Positions 1 through 8,489 of a stretch of DNA of 64,000 bases are shown in pieces. How positions within the stretch are numbered: the stretch's first letter is position 1; the number at the start of each line of letters is the position of its first letter. The stretch is from the NCBI RefSeq assembly GCF_007827815.1, contig NZ_VITH01000018.1:62001-126000 (forward strand), read 5' to 3'. Below the pieces are notes generated by a model, which made no database searches, was not told where the DNA came from, and saw only the letters and a program-made list of their open reading frames with translations. The translations under genes and the position numbers were made by a program. Origin of the DNA: Azospirillum brasilense (GTDB lineage Bacteria; Pseudomonadota; Alphaproteobacteria; Azospirillales; Azospirillaceae).

Positions 1-28
1 ATCGGGACTGACGGATCAGGCCCCAGCC

Positions 29-1315
29 TTACGCAGAGACCAGCTCCTCCAGGGAGCGCTCGATGATGTCCAGGCCCTCGTCCACCAGCGCGTCCGACGC
101 GGTCAGCGGAACCAGGATGCGGATCACGTTGCCGTAGGTGCCGCAGGACAGCAGGACGAGGCCCTTCTCCGCCGCCTTGGCGACCAGCGCCTTGGTCAGC
201 TCCGGCGCCGGCTCCTTGGTGCCGCGGTCCTTCACCAGCTCCATGGCGATCATGCCGCCCAGGTTGCGCACGTCGCCGATCACCGACAGCGTGTTGCGCT
301 GGGCCATGGTGCGGAAGCGGCCGGCGATGCGCTCGCCCAGGTCGTTGGAGCGCTGGATCAGCTTCTCCTCCTCGATGACGTCCAGCACGGCCAGAGCCGC
401 GGTGGTCGCCAGCGGGCTGCCGGCGTAGGTGCCGCCGATGCCGCCGGGGATCGGGGCGTCCATGATCTCCGCCTTGCCGGTGACCGCCGACAGCGGGAAA
501 CCGCCGGCCAGGCTCTTCGCCATGGTCATCAGGTCGGGCTCGACGCCGGAATGCTCGATGGCGAACATCTTGCCGGTGCGGGCGAAGCCGGTCTGGATCT
601 CGTCGATGATCAGCAGGATGCCGTTGTCGTCGCAAATCTTGCGCAGTGCCTGCAGGAACTCCGGCGGGGCGATGTTGAAGCCGCCCTCACCCTGCACCGG
701 CTCCACGATGATCGCGGCGACGCGGGTGGCGTCGACGTCCGACTTGAAGAGCTGCTCCAGCGCCTTCAGGCTGTCCTGGACGCTGACCCCGCGGTAGGCG
801 TTGGGGAAGGGTGCGTGGTAGACCTCGGCCGGGAAGGGGCCGAAGCCGACCTTGTAGGGCACGACCTTGCCGGTCAGCGCCATCGCCAGCAGCGTGCGGC
901 CGTGGAAGGCGCCGCTGAAGGCGATCACACCCGGACGGCCCGTGTGGGCGCGGGCGATCTTCACGGCGTTCTCGACGGCTTCGGCACCGGTGGTGAAGAA
1001 GGCGGTCTTCTTCGGCGTGGCGCCCGGAACCAGCGCGTTCAGCCGCTCTGCCAGGGTCACGAAGGACTCGTAGGGCGTGACCATCGCGCAGGTGTGGGTG
1101 AAGCGGTCGAGCTGGGCCTTCACCGCCTCGATGATCTTCGGATGGCGGTGGCCGGTGTTCAGCACCGCGATGCCGCCCGCGAAGTCGATGAAGCGGTTGC
1201 CCTCGACGTCCCACAGCTCGGCGTTCTCGGCGCGGTCGACATAGACCGGCATGGCGTTGGCGAGGCCGCGCGGAACGGCGGCGTTGCGACGATCCTGGAA
1301 GGACTGGTTGCTCAT
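29..1315 (-). CDS. gabT: omega-amino acid aminotransferase (4-aminobutyrate or 5-aminovalerate type)
   Basis: Cytosolic class III PLP aminotransferase that moves the omega-amino group of GABA or 5-aminovalerate to 2-oxoglutarate, giving succinate or glutarate semialdehyde. The 428-residue length is normal for GabT. Visible motifs are the TTGAEA phosphate loop near residue 108, FHGRT near 137-141, EPVQGEGG near 205-212, DEIQ at 238-241, and the Schiff-base lysine K267 in MAKSLAGG. I chose the ATG at 1315, just after a GGGGG-rich ribosome site; the upstream extension of the frame does not resemble the family. It lies 28 bp after gabD on the same strand, so they are probably one transcript. Sequence alone cannot separate GabT from DavT; the nearby gcdH favours a lysine/5-aminovalerate role (inference). 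Confidence 0.93.
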   Translation of the reverse strand: MSNQSFQDRRNAAVPRGLANAMPVYVDRAENAELWDVEGNRFIDFAGGIAVLNTGHRHPKIIEAVKAQLDRFTHTCAMVTPYESFVTLAERLNALVPGATPKKTAFFTTGAEAVENAVKIARAHTGRPGVIAFSGAFHGRTLLAMALTGKVVPYKVGFGPFPAEVYHAPFPNAYRGVSVQDSLKALEQLFKSDVDATRVAAIIVEPVQGEGGFNIAPPEFLQALRKICDDNGILLIIDEIQTGFARTGKMFAIEHSGVEPDLMTMAKSLAGGFPLSAVTGKAEIMDAPIPGGIGGTYAGSPLATTAALAVLDVIEEEKLIQRSNDLGERIAGRFRTMAQRNTLSVIGDVRNLGGMIAMELVKDRGTKEPAPELTKALVAKAAEKGLVLLSCGTYGNVIRILVPLTASDALVDEGLDIIERSLEELVSA

Positions 1316-1343
1316 CTCAAACCCCCGATTGGAAAGGATGGCG

Positions 1344-2804
1344 TCAGGCGCCCAGGCCGACGCACAGGTACTTGATCTCCAGGAAGTCCTCCACACCGTA
1401 CTTGGAGCCTTCCCGCCCGATGCCCGACTGCTTGATGCCGCCGAACGGCGCGACCTCGGTCGACAGGATGCCTTCGTTGATGCCGACCATGCCGTATTCG
1501 AGCTGCTCGGCCACGCGCCACACCCGGCCGATGTCCCGGCTGTAGAAATAGGCGGCCAGACCGAACTCGGTGTCGTTGGCCATGCGGATGGCGTCGGCTT
1601 CCGTCTCGAACTTGAACAGCGGGGCCACCGGGCCGAAGATCTCCTCGCGGGCCACGCGCATCTCGGTGGTGACGCCGGTCAGGATCGTCGGCTCGAAGAA
1701 GGTGCCGCCCAGGCCATGCCGCTTGCCGCCGAGCGCCACCGTGGCGCCCTTGGCCAGCGCGTCGCCCATCAGCTCCTCGACCTTCTCGACGGCCTGGCCG
1801 TTGATCATCGGGCCCTGGGTGATCCCGGCCTCCATGCCGTTGCCGACGCGGATCTGCCTCACCGCCTCGGCCAGCTTGGCGGCGAAGGCGTCGTAGACGC
1901 CGGCCTGGACCAGCAGCCGGTTCGCGCAGACGCAGGTCTGGCCGGAGTTGCGGTACTTGGACGCCAAGGCACCCTTGACCGCCTCGTCCAGGTCGGCGTC
2001 GTCGAACACGATGAAGGGCGCGTTGCCGCCCAGCTCCAGCGACACCTTCTTCACCGTGTCGGCCGACTGGCGCATCAGGATCTTGCCGACCTCGGTCGAG
2101 CCGGTGAAGGACAGCTTGCGCACGATCGGGCTGGCGGTCAGCTCGCCGCCGATGGCAACCGGGTCGGACCCGGTGACGATGTTAAACACCCCCGCCGGGA
2201 CGCCCGCGCGCTCGGCCAGCTCGGCCAGCGCCAGGGCGGACAGCGGGGTGTCCTCGGCCGGCTTGACCACGATGGTGCAGCCGGCGGCCAGCGCCGGGCC
2301 GACCTTGCGGGTGATCATCGCGTTGGGGAAGTTCCACGGGGTGATCGCCGCGACGACCCCGATCGGCTCCTTCAGGACGACGATGCGCTTGTTGCCGGCG
2401 AAGCTGGGGATCACGTCGCCGTAGACCCGCTTGCCCTCCTCGGCGAACCACTCGATGAAGCTGGCGCCGTAGGCGACCTCGCCACGGGCTTCGGCCAGCG
2501 GCTTGCCCTGCTCCAGGGTCATCAGGACGGCCAGATCCTCCTGCGCCGCCATGATCAGCTCGAACCAGCGGCGCAGGATCGCCGCGCGCTCCTTCGCGGT
2601 CTTGGCGCGCCAGGCGGGCAGGGCGGCGTCGGCGGCATTGATGGCCTGCCGCGTCTCTTCCGCGCCGACGTCGGCGACCCGGGCCAGTTCCTCGCCCGTC
2701 GCCGGGTTGGTCACCGCGAAGGTCTTGCCGGAGAAAGCGTCGCGCCACGCGCCGTTCACATAGGCTTGCGTCCGAAGAAGGCTCTGGTCGTTCAGCGACA
2801 GCAT
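1344..2804 (-). CDS. gabD: NAD(P)-dependent succinate/glutarate semialdehyde dehydrogenase
   Basis: Aldehyde dehydrogenase superfamily enzyme of 486 residues, oxidising succinate semialdehyde (or glutarate semialdehyde, DavD) to the diacid. Visible features are PWNFP at 156-160, the catalytic glutamate E257 in LELGG, and the nucleophile C291 in GQTCVCANR, followed by a second Cys at 293 as in GabD enzymes. The ATG at 2804 begins MLSLNDQSLL, matching GabD N-termini; a longer in-frame start at 2897 would run through the operator palindrome and is unlikely. It is transcribed away from the HTH-cupin regulator and leads into gabT. Confidence 0.94.
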   Translation of the reverse strand: MLSLNDQSLLRTQAYVNGAWRDAFSGKTFAVTNPATGEELARVADVGAEETRQAINAADAALPAWRAKTAKERAAILRRWFELIMAAQEDLAVLMTLEQGKPLAEARGEVAYGASFIEWFAEEGKRVYGDVIPSFAGNKRIVVLKEPIGVVAAITPWNFPNAMITRKVGPALAAGCTIVVKPAEDTPLSALALAELAERAGVPAGVFNIVTGSDPVAIGGELTASPIVRKLSFTGSTEVGKILMRQSADTVKKVSLELGGNAPFIVFDDADLDEAVKGALASKYRNSGQTCVCANRLLVQAGVYDAFAAKLAEAVRQIRVGNGMEAGITQGPMINGQAVEKVEELMGDALAKGATVALGGKRHGLGGTFFEPTILTGVTTEMRVAREEIFGPVAPLFKFETEADAIRMANDTEFGLAAYFYSRDIGRVWRVAEQLEYGMVGINEGILSTEVAPFGGIKQSGIGREGSKYGVEDFLEIKYLCVGLGA

Positions 2805-2846
2805 GGGAATCAGCCTCGATTTGCAATGTGAAGGGAGCGTACCCAT

Positions 2847-2862
2847 GTTTAATAAATTAAAC
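2847..2862. promoter_or_regulatory. perfect palindrome GTTTAAT-AA-ATTAAAC, probable operator
   Basis: A perfect inverted repeat of two 7-bp arms with a 2-bp spacer lies between divergent gabD and the HTH-cupin regulator gene, in an AT-rich patch of GC-rich DNA. A near copy (12 of 14 arm bases) sits at 8296-8311 upstream of the ABC transporter operon. Binding by the adjacent regulator is inference. Confidence 0.7.
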
Positions 2863-2944
2863 AACCCTAATCGGGTGTTGAGTTTTTGATGACGCACACA
2901 CGCGAATCCGGTATGCCTTCCGGTCAGGAGCGAGGAACCGATCC

Positions 2945-3529
2945 ATGGATGTGGACGCTGTCGATTTCAACGTGGGCGCGCGCCTCAAGCAGGTTCGCGA
3001 AGCGCACGCCCTGTCCCAGCGCCAGTTGGCGCAACGGGCGGGCGTGACCAACGGCACCATTTCCCTGATCGAGCAGAATCGGTGCAGCCCGTCCGTCTCC
3101 TCGTTGCGCAAGGTGCTCCAGGGCATTCCGATGACCCTGGCGGAGTTCTTCTCGTCCGACGACCTGCCGCCGCGCGAGCAGATCTTCTTCAAGGGCGGCG
3201 ATCTGGTCGAGCTGACCGGGCTGGTGAAAAGCCGGGTCGGCTCCATCTCCTTCCGGCAGGTGGGCGACCTGCGCGGCCGCAACCTCCAGGTGCTGCACGA
3301 GAAATACGCCCCCGGCGCCGACACCGGCGGCCGCACCATGCTCCAGCACGAATCGGAGGAGGGCGGCATCGTCATCAAGGGCCGGATCGAGCTGACGGTC
3401 GGCGACCGCAAGGAGATCCTCGGCCCCGGCGACGCCTATCTGTTCGACAGCCGCATCCCGCACCGCTTCCGCAACCTCGGCGACGAGGAATGCGAAATCA
3501 TCAGCGCCTGCACCCCGCCGTACCTGTAA
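2945..3529 (+). CDS. XRE-family HTH regulator with C-terminal cupin (PuuR-like)
   Basis: Protein of 194 residues with an N-terminal XRE helix-turn-helix (about residues 11-65, including LSQRQLAQRAGVTNGTISLI) and a C-terminal cupin sensor (about 105-190, with HESEEGGIVIKGR and IPHRFRN). This architecture is that of PuuR and related regulators of polyamine, GABA or amino-acid catabolism, where the cupin binds a small ligand. It is divergent from gabD across a 140-bp gap holding a perfect palindrome, and a GAGGAA ribosome site precedes the ATG. Probable role: repressor of gabDT and perhaps of the transporter operon; the ligand cannot be read from the sequence. Confidence 0.88.
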   Translation: MDVDAVDFNVGARLKQVREAHALSQRQLAQRAGVTNGTISLIEQNRCSPSVSSLRKVLQGIPMTLAEFFSSDDLPPREQIFFKGGDLVELTGLVKSRVGSISFRQVGDLRGRNLQVLHEKYAPGADTGGRTMLQHESEEGGIVIKGRIELTVGDRKEILGPGDAYLFDSRIPHRFRNLGDEECEIISACTPPYL

Positions 3530-3549
3530 TTCCCTCTTCATAGTCCGTT

Positions 3550-3666
3550 CCCTCTCCCCTCTGGGGAGAGGGGTAGGATGAGGGGGGTGCGCTGTTGCCG
3601 GATGTACCGCCACGCGCACCCCCCTCACCGGCCCTTCGGGCCACCCTCTCCCCAGAGGGGAGAGGG
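3550..3666. repeat. GC-rich palindromic intergenic repeat, type A
   Basis: Two CCCTCTCCCC...GGGGAGAGGG hairpins flank an inverted core (AGGGGGGTGCG against CGCACCCCCCT), so the whole element folds into a nested stem. It lies between the convergent regulator gene and the ABC permease gene. Related copies occur at 10729, 19971, 23657, 35077, 39523 and 41468. Confidence 0.8.
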
Positions 3667-3687
3667 TTGAATTCCCCAGAATGAGGC

Positions 3688-4518
3688 TCAGCGCAGGTTG
3701 CCCTTCAGCCGCTCGTTGCGGCGGCGCAGCGCCTCCAGCGTGGCGAGCAGGATGACCGAGATGGTCGTCAGGATCACCGCCGCCGCCGTGATGGTCGGGC
3801 TGATGTTCTCGCGGATGCCGCTGAACATCTCGCGCGGCAGGGTGCGCTGCTCCGGACCGGCCATGAACAGCACCACCACCACCTCGTCGAAGCTGGTGGC
3901 GAAGGCGAACAGGGCGCCCGAGGCCAGGCCCGGCAGGATCAGCGGCAGGATCACCCGGCGGAAGGCGTAGATCGGCGAGGCGCCGAGCGAGGCCGCGGCC
4001 CGCGCCAGATTCATGTCGAAGCTCTGCAGCGTCGCACTGACCGTGATGACCACGAAGGGCGTGGAGAGCGCGGTGTGCGCCAGGATCAGCCCGGCGTAGC
4101 TGCCGGTCAGGCCCAGCGGCGCGAAGAAGAAGTACAGGCCGACCGCGGTGATGACGCCCGGCACGACCACCGGCGACAGCACGATGGCCAGCACCAGCGG
4201 CTTGAACTTGCTTTTCCACTGGGCGAGGCCGAGCGAGGCGAGGGTGCCCAGCACCATCGACAGGATGGTCGAGGCCACCCCGATGATGACGCTGTTCTTC
4301 AGCGACGACACCCAGCGCGGGGAGTTCAGGAAATCCTCGTACCAGCGCAGCGAGAAGCCGGGCAGCGGGTAGGTCAGGTAGGAGCCGGAGCTGAAGGACA
4401 GCGGCATGATCGCCAGGATCGGCGCCATCAGGAAGACCAGCACCAGCGAGGCGACGACCACGGTGGTGATCCAGGCGACGCGCTGGCTGGCGGTGCGGGG
4501 GGCGTGGTTGTCGCTCAA
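3688..4518 (-). CDS. polyamine-type ABC transporter permease (PotC-like)
   Basis: Inner-membrane permease of 276 residues in the PotC/YdcV group, with six hydrophobic segments and the EAA loop (ARAAASLGASPIYAFRRVILPLILPG, near 172-197) that contacts the ATPase. It is the last gene of the potA-D-B-C-like operon and overlaps the previous permease gene by 4 bp (ATGA), which indicates translational coupling. Substrate is inferred from the binding protein as a polyamine or related amine/omega-amino acid. I give no symbol because potC and ydcV types are not separable by eye. Confidence 0.9.
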   Translation of the reverse strand: MSDNHAPRTASQRVAWITTVVVASLVLVFLMAPILAIMPLSFSSGSYLTYPLPGFSLRWYEDFLNSPRWVSSLKNSVIIGVASTILSMVLGTLASLGLAQWKSKFKPLVLAIVLSPVVVPGVITAVGLYFFFAPLGLTGSYAGLILAHTALSTPFVVITVSATLQSFDMNLARAAASLGASPIYAFRRVILPLILPGLASGALFAFATSFDEVVVVLFMAGPEQRTLPREMFSGIRENISPTITAAAVILTTISVILLATLEALRRRNERLKGNLR

Positions 4519-5777
4519 TTCTTCATCCCTCCCGTGACCTGCTGGCCGTGGACCAGCTTTCCATAGACGACGGCGAGCAGCAGCGTGGCGAGCAGGAGCA
4601 CCGCGCCCAGCGCCGAGGCCAGACCCCAGTTGACGGTTTCCGTCGTGTAGAAGGCGATGAAGTAGCTGATCATCTGGTCGGCGGCGCCGCCCACCAGGGC
4701 CGGCGTGATGTAGTAGCCGATGGCCAGGATGAAGACGAGCAGGCTGCCCGCCCCGATGCCGGGCACGGTCTGCGGCAGGTAGATGCGCAGGAAGGCGGTG
4801 ACCGGCGAGGCGCCGAGCGACGCCGCGGCCCGCATGTAGGCCGGCGAGATCGAGCGCATGCTGCTGTAGAGCGGCAGGATCATGAAGGGCAGCAGCACAT
4901 GCGTCATCGCCACATAGACGCCGAAGCGGTTGTAGATCAGCCGCAGCGGCTCGTCGATCAGGCCGATCCAGCGCAGGCTATCGTTGACGATGCCCTCGCT
5001 CTGCAACACGACGATCCAGGCGCAGGTGCGCACCAGAAGCGAGGTCCAGAAGGGCAGCAGCACGAAGATCATCAGGACGTTCGACTGGCCCGTGGGCAGC
5101 GTCGCCAGCATGTAGGCGACCGGAAAGCCCAGGATGAGGCAGAGGACCGTGACGCCCAGGCTGATGGTGAAGGTGCGCCCGAAGACGTCGCGGTAGATCG
5201 CCTGCTCCTCGGGGGCGGCGACGATGGCGCCGTCCACGTTGCGCGTCAGGTCCAGTGCGCCCAGCAGGTAGAAGCTGGTGAGCGGCCCGCTGGCGCCCTT
5301 GATCGCCGCCCAGGTGGCGCGTTCGCCCCAGGCCGGGTTGATGGCGATCAGCGTGTCCTTGGCGTTGCCGGGTTCGGGCAGGGTCTTCAGGTTGCGCGCC
5401 GTGCCCGACATGATGGTGCGGAAGCCGTTCAGCGCGTAGTTCAGCCGCTTGGACGCGATGGCGACGGTGCCGGCGTCACGCGCCGTGCGGATGTCGCCGG
5501 CCAGCGCGGCGAAGGCCGGCTCGCCCGGAACGTCCTTGCCGTCCCAGTCGGCCAGGGCCGCGACGGTGTGGGGCATGACCTGACGCACCTCCCAGTCGTC
5601 GACCGACCGCCAGAGCATGCCGGCGATGGGACCGAGGAAGGTGAACAGCAGGAAGAGGAGGAGCGGCAGGATCAGCGCCAGGGCCTTGAGCCGGCGCGTC
5701 CGCTCCGCCCGTTTCAGGCGGCGCTTGAGAGGCACCTCGGACGACGCATCGGCGCCGGCGACGAACGCGGCTGTCAT
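4515..5777 (-). CDS. polyamine-type ABC transporter permease (PotB-like) with large periplasmic insertion
   Basis: Permease of 420 residues in the PotB/YdcU group. After a charged N-terminus and a first membrane segment (about 33-53) there is a hydrophilic stretch of roughly 140 residues before the second segment begins near residue 200, whereas E. coli PotB is under 300 residues in total. The rest is typical, with the EAA loop MRAAASLGASPVTAFLRIYLP near 315-335. It overlaps the downstream permease by 4 bp. Long insertions of this kind occur in some alphaproteobacterial PotB homologues; their function is unknown to me. Confidence 0.9.
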   Translation of the reverse strand: MTAAFVAGADASSEVPLKRRLKRAERTRRLKALALILPLLLFLLFTFLGPIAGMLWRSVDDWEVRQVMPHTVAALADWDGKDVPGEPAFAALAGDIRTARDAGTVAIASKRLNYALNGFRTIMSGTARNLKTLPEPGNAKDTLIAINPAWGERATWAAIKGASGPLTSFYLLGALDLTRNVDGAIVAAPEEQAIYRDVFGRTFTISLGVTVLCLILGFPVAYMLATLPTGQSNVLMIFVLLPFWTSLLVRTCAWIVVLQSEGIVNDSLRWIGLIDEPLRLIYNRFGVYVAMTHVLLPFMILPLYSSMRSISPAYMRAAASLGASPVTAFLRIYLPQTVPGIGAGSLLVFILAIGYYITPALVGGAADQMISYFIAFYTTETVNWGLASALGAVLLLATLLLAVVYGKLVHGQQVTGGMKN

Positions 5778-5832
5778 GGGCGGCCTATTTCGAAAAATGC
5801 GGTAGAGATTGTGTGTAGGTGGTCGAGGAGGG

Positions 5833-5919
5833 CCCCCTCCCTAACCCTCCCCCGCTTCGCAGGGGAGGGGACCAATCTCCCTCCCCCGCGTCAGCGGGGA
5901 AGGGCCGGGGAGGGGGCCC
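5833..5919. repeat. GC-rich palindromic intergenic repeat, type B
   Basis: Starts with CCCCCTCCCTAACCCTCCCC, contains a CCGCTTCGCAGGGG hairpin, and closes with the inverted GGGGAGGGGGCC arm. It sits between the binding-protein and permease genes inside the ABC operon, where it could set mRNA stability or stoichiometry (inference). Related copies are at 44582 and 47597. Confidence 0.75.
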
Positions 5920-5947
5920 GTCGCAACCACTCAGAGACGGAAGCGGC

Positions 5948-6994
5948 TTACTTCGCCGCCCACTTGTTGAAGCGCTCGGTCAGGCGGTCGATGTTCTCCA
6001 GCCAGAAGGGAACGCTGATCTCGACCGCGTTCTTCATGTTCTCCGGAGCGGTCGGCAGGTCCGTCAGAACCGCCGGAGCCAGCTTGGACGGGGCGTCCTT
6101 GTTGGAGGTGCCGTAGGCGATGTTCTCGGACAGCTTGGCCTGGTTCTCCGCCTTGCCGACGAAGTCGAGGAACTTGTAGGCGGCGTCCTTGTTCGGGCTG
6201 CCCTTCAGGATCACCCAGCTGTCGATGGTGTAGAGCGCGCCGTTCCACACCATGCCGAAGTTCTTCTTCTCGGCCTTGTTGGCGGCGTCGATGCGGCCGT
6301 TGTAGACCGAGGTCATCGCCACCTCGCCCGAGGCCAGCAGCTGCGGCGGCTGGGCGCCGGCCTTCCACCAGACGATGTCGTTCTTGATGGTGTCCAGCTT
6401 CTTGAAGGCGCGCTCCAGACCCTCTTCGGTGCCCAGGACCTTGTAGACGTCCTTCGGCGCGACACCGTCGGCCATCAGGGCGATCTCAAGGGTGGTCTTG
6501 GCGCCCTGGCGCAGACCGCGCTTGCCCGGATACTTGGTGGTGTCGAAGAAGTCGGCCCAGCTCTTCGGCGCGTCCTTGAGCTTGTCCTTGTCGTAGCCGA
6601 GCACGAAGTCGTACACGATCGCGCCGACGCCGCAGGCATCGACGGTCTGCGGCAGGTAGGCCTGCTCGCCGCCGATCTTGCTGAACTCCATCGTCTCGAA
6701 CAGGCCCTCTTCGCAACCGACGGCCAGCTCCTCGCTCTCGACCTGGACGACGTCCCAGGTCGCCGCACCGCCCTGGACCTTGGCGCGCAGCACGCCGATG
6801 CCGCCGTCCCAGGACTCGTCGTTCATCGGGGTGCCGGCCTTCTTGAACGGCTCGAAATAGACCTTCTTCTGGGCTTCCTGATAGGCGCCGCCCCAGGACA
6901 CGACCGTCAGGTCGCGGGCCTGCGCGGCGGTGGCCAGCGCCACACCGGCGGTGAACGTCGCAAGGAACCCAACTGCCACCTTAAGCTTCGACAT
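5948..6994 (-). CDS. ABC transporter periplasmic substrate-binding protein, polyamine type (PotD/PotF family)
   Basis: Extracytoplasmic solute-binding protein of 348 residues. A Sec signal peptide is visible (MSKLKV, hydrophobic core, cleavage probably after AQA at 24-26), then the family opening RDLTVVSWGGAYQ. The later stretch with DEDW-like WDGG, ADFFDTTKYPGKRGL and VWNGALYTID is typical of spermidine/putrescine-type binding proteins. It is second in the operon after the ATPase. Substrate could be putrescine, cadaverine, spermidine or an omega-amino acid; neighbouring gabDT and gcdH favour an amine feeding that pathway. Confidence 0.9.
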   Translation of the reverse strand: MSKLKVAVGFLATFTAGVALATAAQARDLTVVSWGGAYQEAQKKVYFEPFKKAGTPMNDESWDGGIGVLRAKVQGGAATWDVVQVESEELAVGCEEGLFETMEFSKIGGEQAYLPQTVDACGVGAIVYDFVLGYDKDKLKDAPKSWADFFDTTKYPGKRGLRQGAKTTLEIALMADGVAPKDVYKVLGTEEGLERAFKKLDTIKNDIVWWKAGAQPPQLLASGEVAMTSVYNGRIDAANKAEKKNFGMVWNGALYTIDSWVILKGSPNKDAAYKFLDFVGKAENQAKLSENIAYGTSNKDAPSKLAPAVLTDLPTAPENMKNAVEISVPFWLENIDRLTERFNKWAAK

Positions 6995-7090
6995 CGTCCC
7001 CGTTCCTTCATTATGTGTGGTTGCGTCAGGAGGTGGTGCGCGCCCCCGGTCCCCCCTCCCGGAGAGACCGGACGGACGGGTCGCTGCCGA

Positions 7091-8203
7091 TCACACGGGA
7101 TCGAGCGCCCGGCAGTCCTCGGGGCGGAAGCCGATGGACACGCTCTGGCCGTGGCTGAGGCCCGCGTGGGCGCCCGGCGGCAGCTTGACCATGAATTCCC
7201 CGTTGCCGGCGACCTTCAGCACGGCCAGTGCGTGGTCGCCGAGATAGATGGTGTCCTGCACCTGGGCGGGCAGGGCGTTCATGCCGTCCGGGGCCTGCCC
7301 GTCGGTCAGGATGCTGATGCGCTCCGGCCGGACCGACAGCGCGGTGGCGGCCCCGGCGCCTGCGACATTGACCGCCTGGGCCACGACCGAACCGCCCGAC
7401 GCCAGGGCCACGCGGCAGAAGCCCTGTTCGATATTCTCGACGGTGCCGCTCAGCACGTTGTTCTCGCCGATGAAGTTGGCGACGAAGCTGTTGACCGGGC
7501 GTTCGTACAGCGCGTCCGGCTTGTCGATCTGCTGCACGATGCCGTCGTTGAACACCGCGATGCGGTCCGACATGGTCAGCGCCTCGCTCTGGTCGTGCGT
7601 GACGTAGACGACGGTGATGCCCATCGTCTCGTGCAGCTGCTTGATCTCGAGCTGCATGTGCTCGCGCAGCCGCTTGTCCAGCGCGCCCAGCGGCTCGTCC
7701 ATCAGGACGAGCTGCGGGTTGAAGACCAGCGCGCGGGCGAGCGCCACGCGCTGCTGCTGGCCGCCCGACAGCTGGCCGGGATGGCGGTGCGCCAGATTCT
7801 CCAGCTTGATCATGCGCAGCGCCGAGCGCACCCGCTCCTTCACCTCGGACCGCGGCATCTTGCGCACGGTCAGCGGGAAGGCGACGTTCTCTTCGATCGT
7901 CAGGTGGGGGAACAGCGCGTAGTTCTGGAAGACCATGCCGATGTCGCGCTTGTGCGGCGGCATGTTCTTGATCGGCCGGTCGGCGAGATAGATATCGCCG
8001 TGGGTGGGGACCTCGAAGCCGGCCAGCATCATCAGCGTGGTCGTCTTGCCCGAGCCCGAAGGGCCGAGCAGGGTGACGAACTCGCCCTTCTTGATGTCGA
8101 GGTCGAGGTTCTTCACCACGAGGTGTTCGCCGTCATAGGTCTTCTGGACCCCGACGAAGCGCACCAGTGCCTGTGCGGTCGTGACCATGCCGCCGTCCAT
8201 CAT
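7091..8203 (-). CDS. potA: polyamine-type ABC transporter ATP-binding protein (PotA-like)
   Basis: Cytosolic ATPase of about 370 residues energising the uptake system. Walker A GPSGSGKT is at 47-54, the Q-loop lies in VFQNYALFPH, the signature LSGGQQQR starts at 145, Walker B LVLMDEP is at 165-171, followed by a C-terminal TOBE region. A GGGGAGG ribosome site abuts the ATG at 8203; ATGs at 8200 and 8188 are equally possible. First gene of the four-gene operon, with a near copy of the gabD palindrome about 95 bp upstream. Confidence 0.9.
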   Translation of the reverse strand: MMDGGMVTTAQALVRFVGVQKTYDGEHLVVKNLDLDIKKGEFVTLLGPSGSGKTTTLMMLAGFEVPTHGDIYLADRPIKNMPPHKRDIGMVFQNYALFPHLTIEENVAFPLTVRKMPRSEVKERVRSALRMIKLENLAHRHPGQLSGGQQQRVALARALVFNPQLVLMDEPLGALDKRLREHMQLEIKQLHETMGITVVYVTHDQSEALTMSDRIAVFNDGIVQQIDKPDALYERPVNSFVANFIGENNVLSGTVENIEQGFCRVALASGGSVVAQAVNVAGAGAATALSVRPERISILTDGQAPDGMNALPAQVQDTIYLGDHALAVLKVAGNGEFMVKLPPGAHAGLSHGQSVSIGFRPEDCRALDPV

Positions 8204-8489
8204 CCTCCCCCCGTCCGAGGTGTCCCGAGCGCGGTCCGGGGTCAGGGTTGCGTTCCCGACACAGGACCTATGCAATGGGTCAGACGGTATACCCGTTTAA
8301 TAAATTCGACAAGCCCGACGCTCGCATTGTGATCAATTCAACGGTTCGGCGTCGGTCTGACGAAATTTTGTGCATCTGCGAAGGCCGTGCACGCGGTTTG
8401 AACGGGAGTTTGCTCCTTCCTTGACCGCTTGAAAACCCAGACTTTGGGAGGTTCGGGGTCCGGACGGGCGATTTTTCCCGAGTCGCCGG
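8204..8489. other. 286-bp gap: promoter region of the transporter operon
   Basis: No convincing gene. It carries the AT-rich operator-like site at 8296-8311 and, nearer the LysR gene, unremarkable sequence. A short minus-strand frame here lacks coding character. Confidence 0.6.
8296..8311. promoter_or_regulatory. GTTTAAT-AA-ATTCGAC, near copy of the gabD operator
   Basis: Thirteen identical leading positions are shared with the palindrome at 2847-2862 if the preceding ACCC is included with a 2-bp offset, and only two arm bases break the symmetry. It lies upstream of the ABC operon, suggesting common control with gabD (inference). Confidence 0.55.

Noticed and set aside
2945..3529. The HTH-cupin gene as an antitoxin.
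   Set aside because: XRE plus cupin with a divergent catabolic operon is the PuuR layout; no toxin gene is adjacent.
5819..8332. An 837-residue plus-strand open frame.
   Set aside because: It lies antisense to the binding-protein and ATPase genes, is rich in Arg/Gly/His/Gln from reverse reading of GC-rich codons, and has no family motif. GC-rich DNA yields many such frames.
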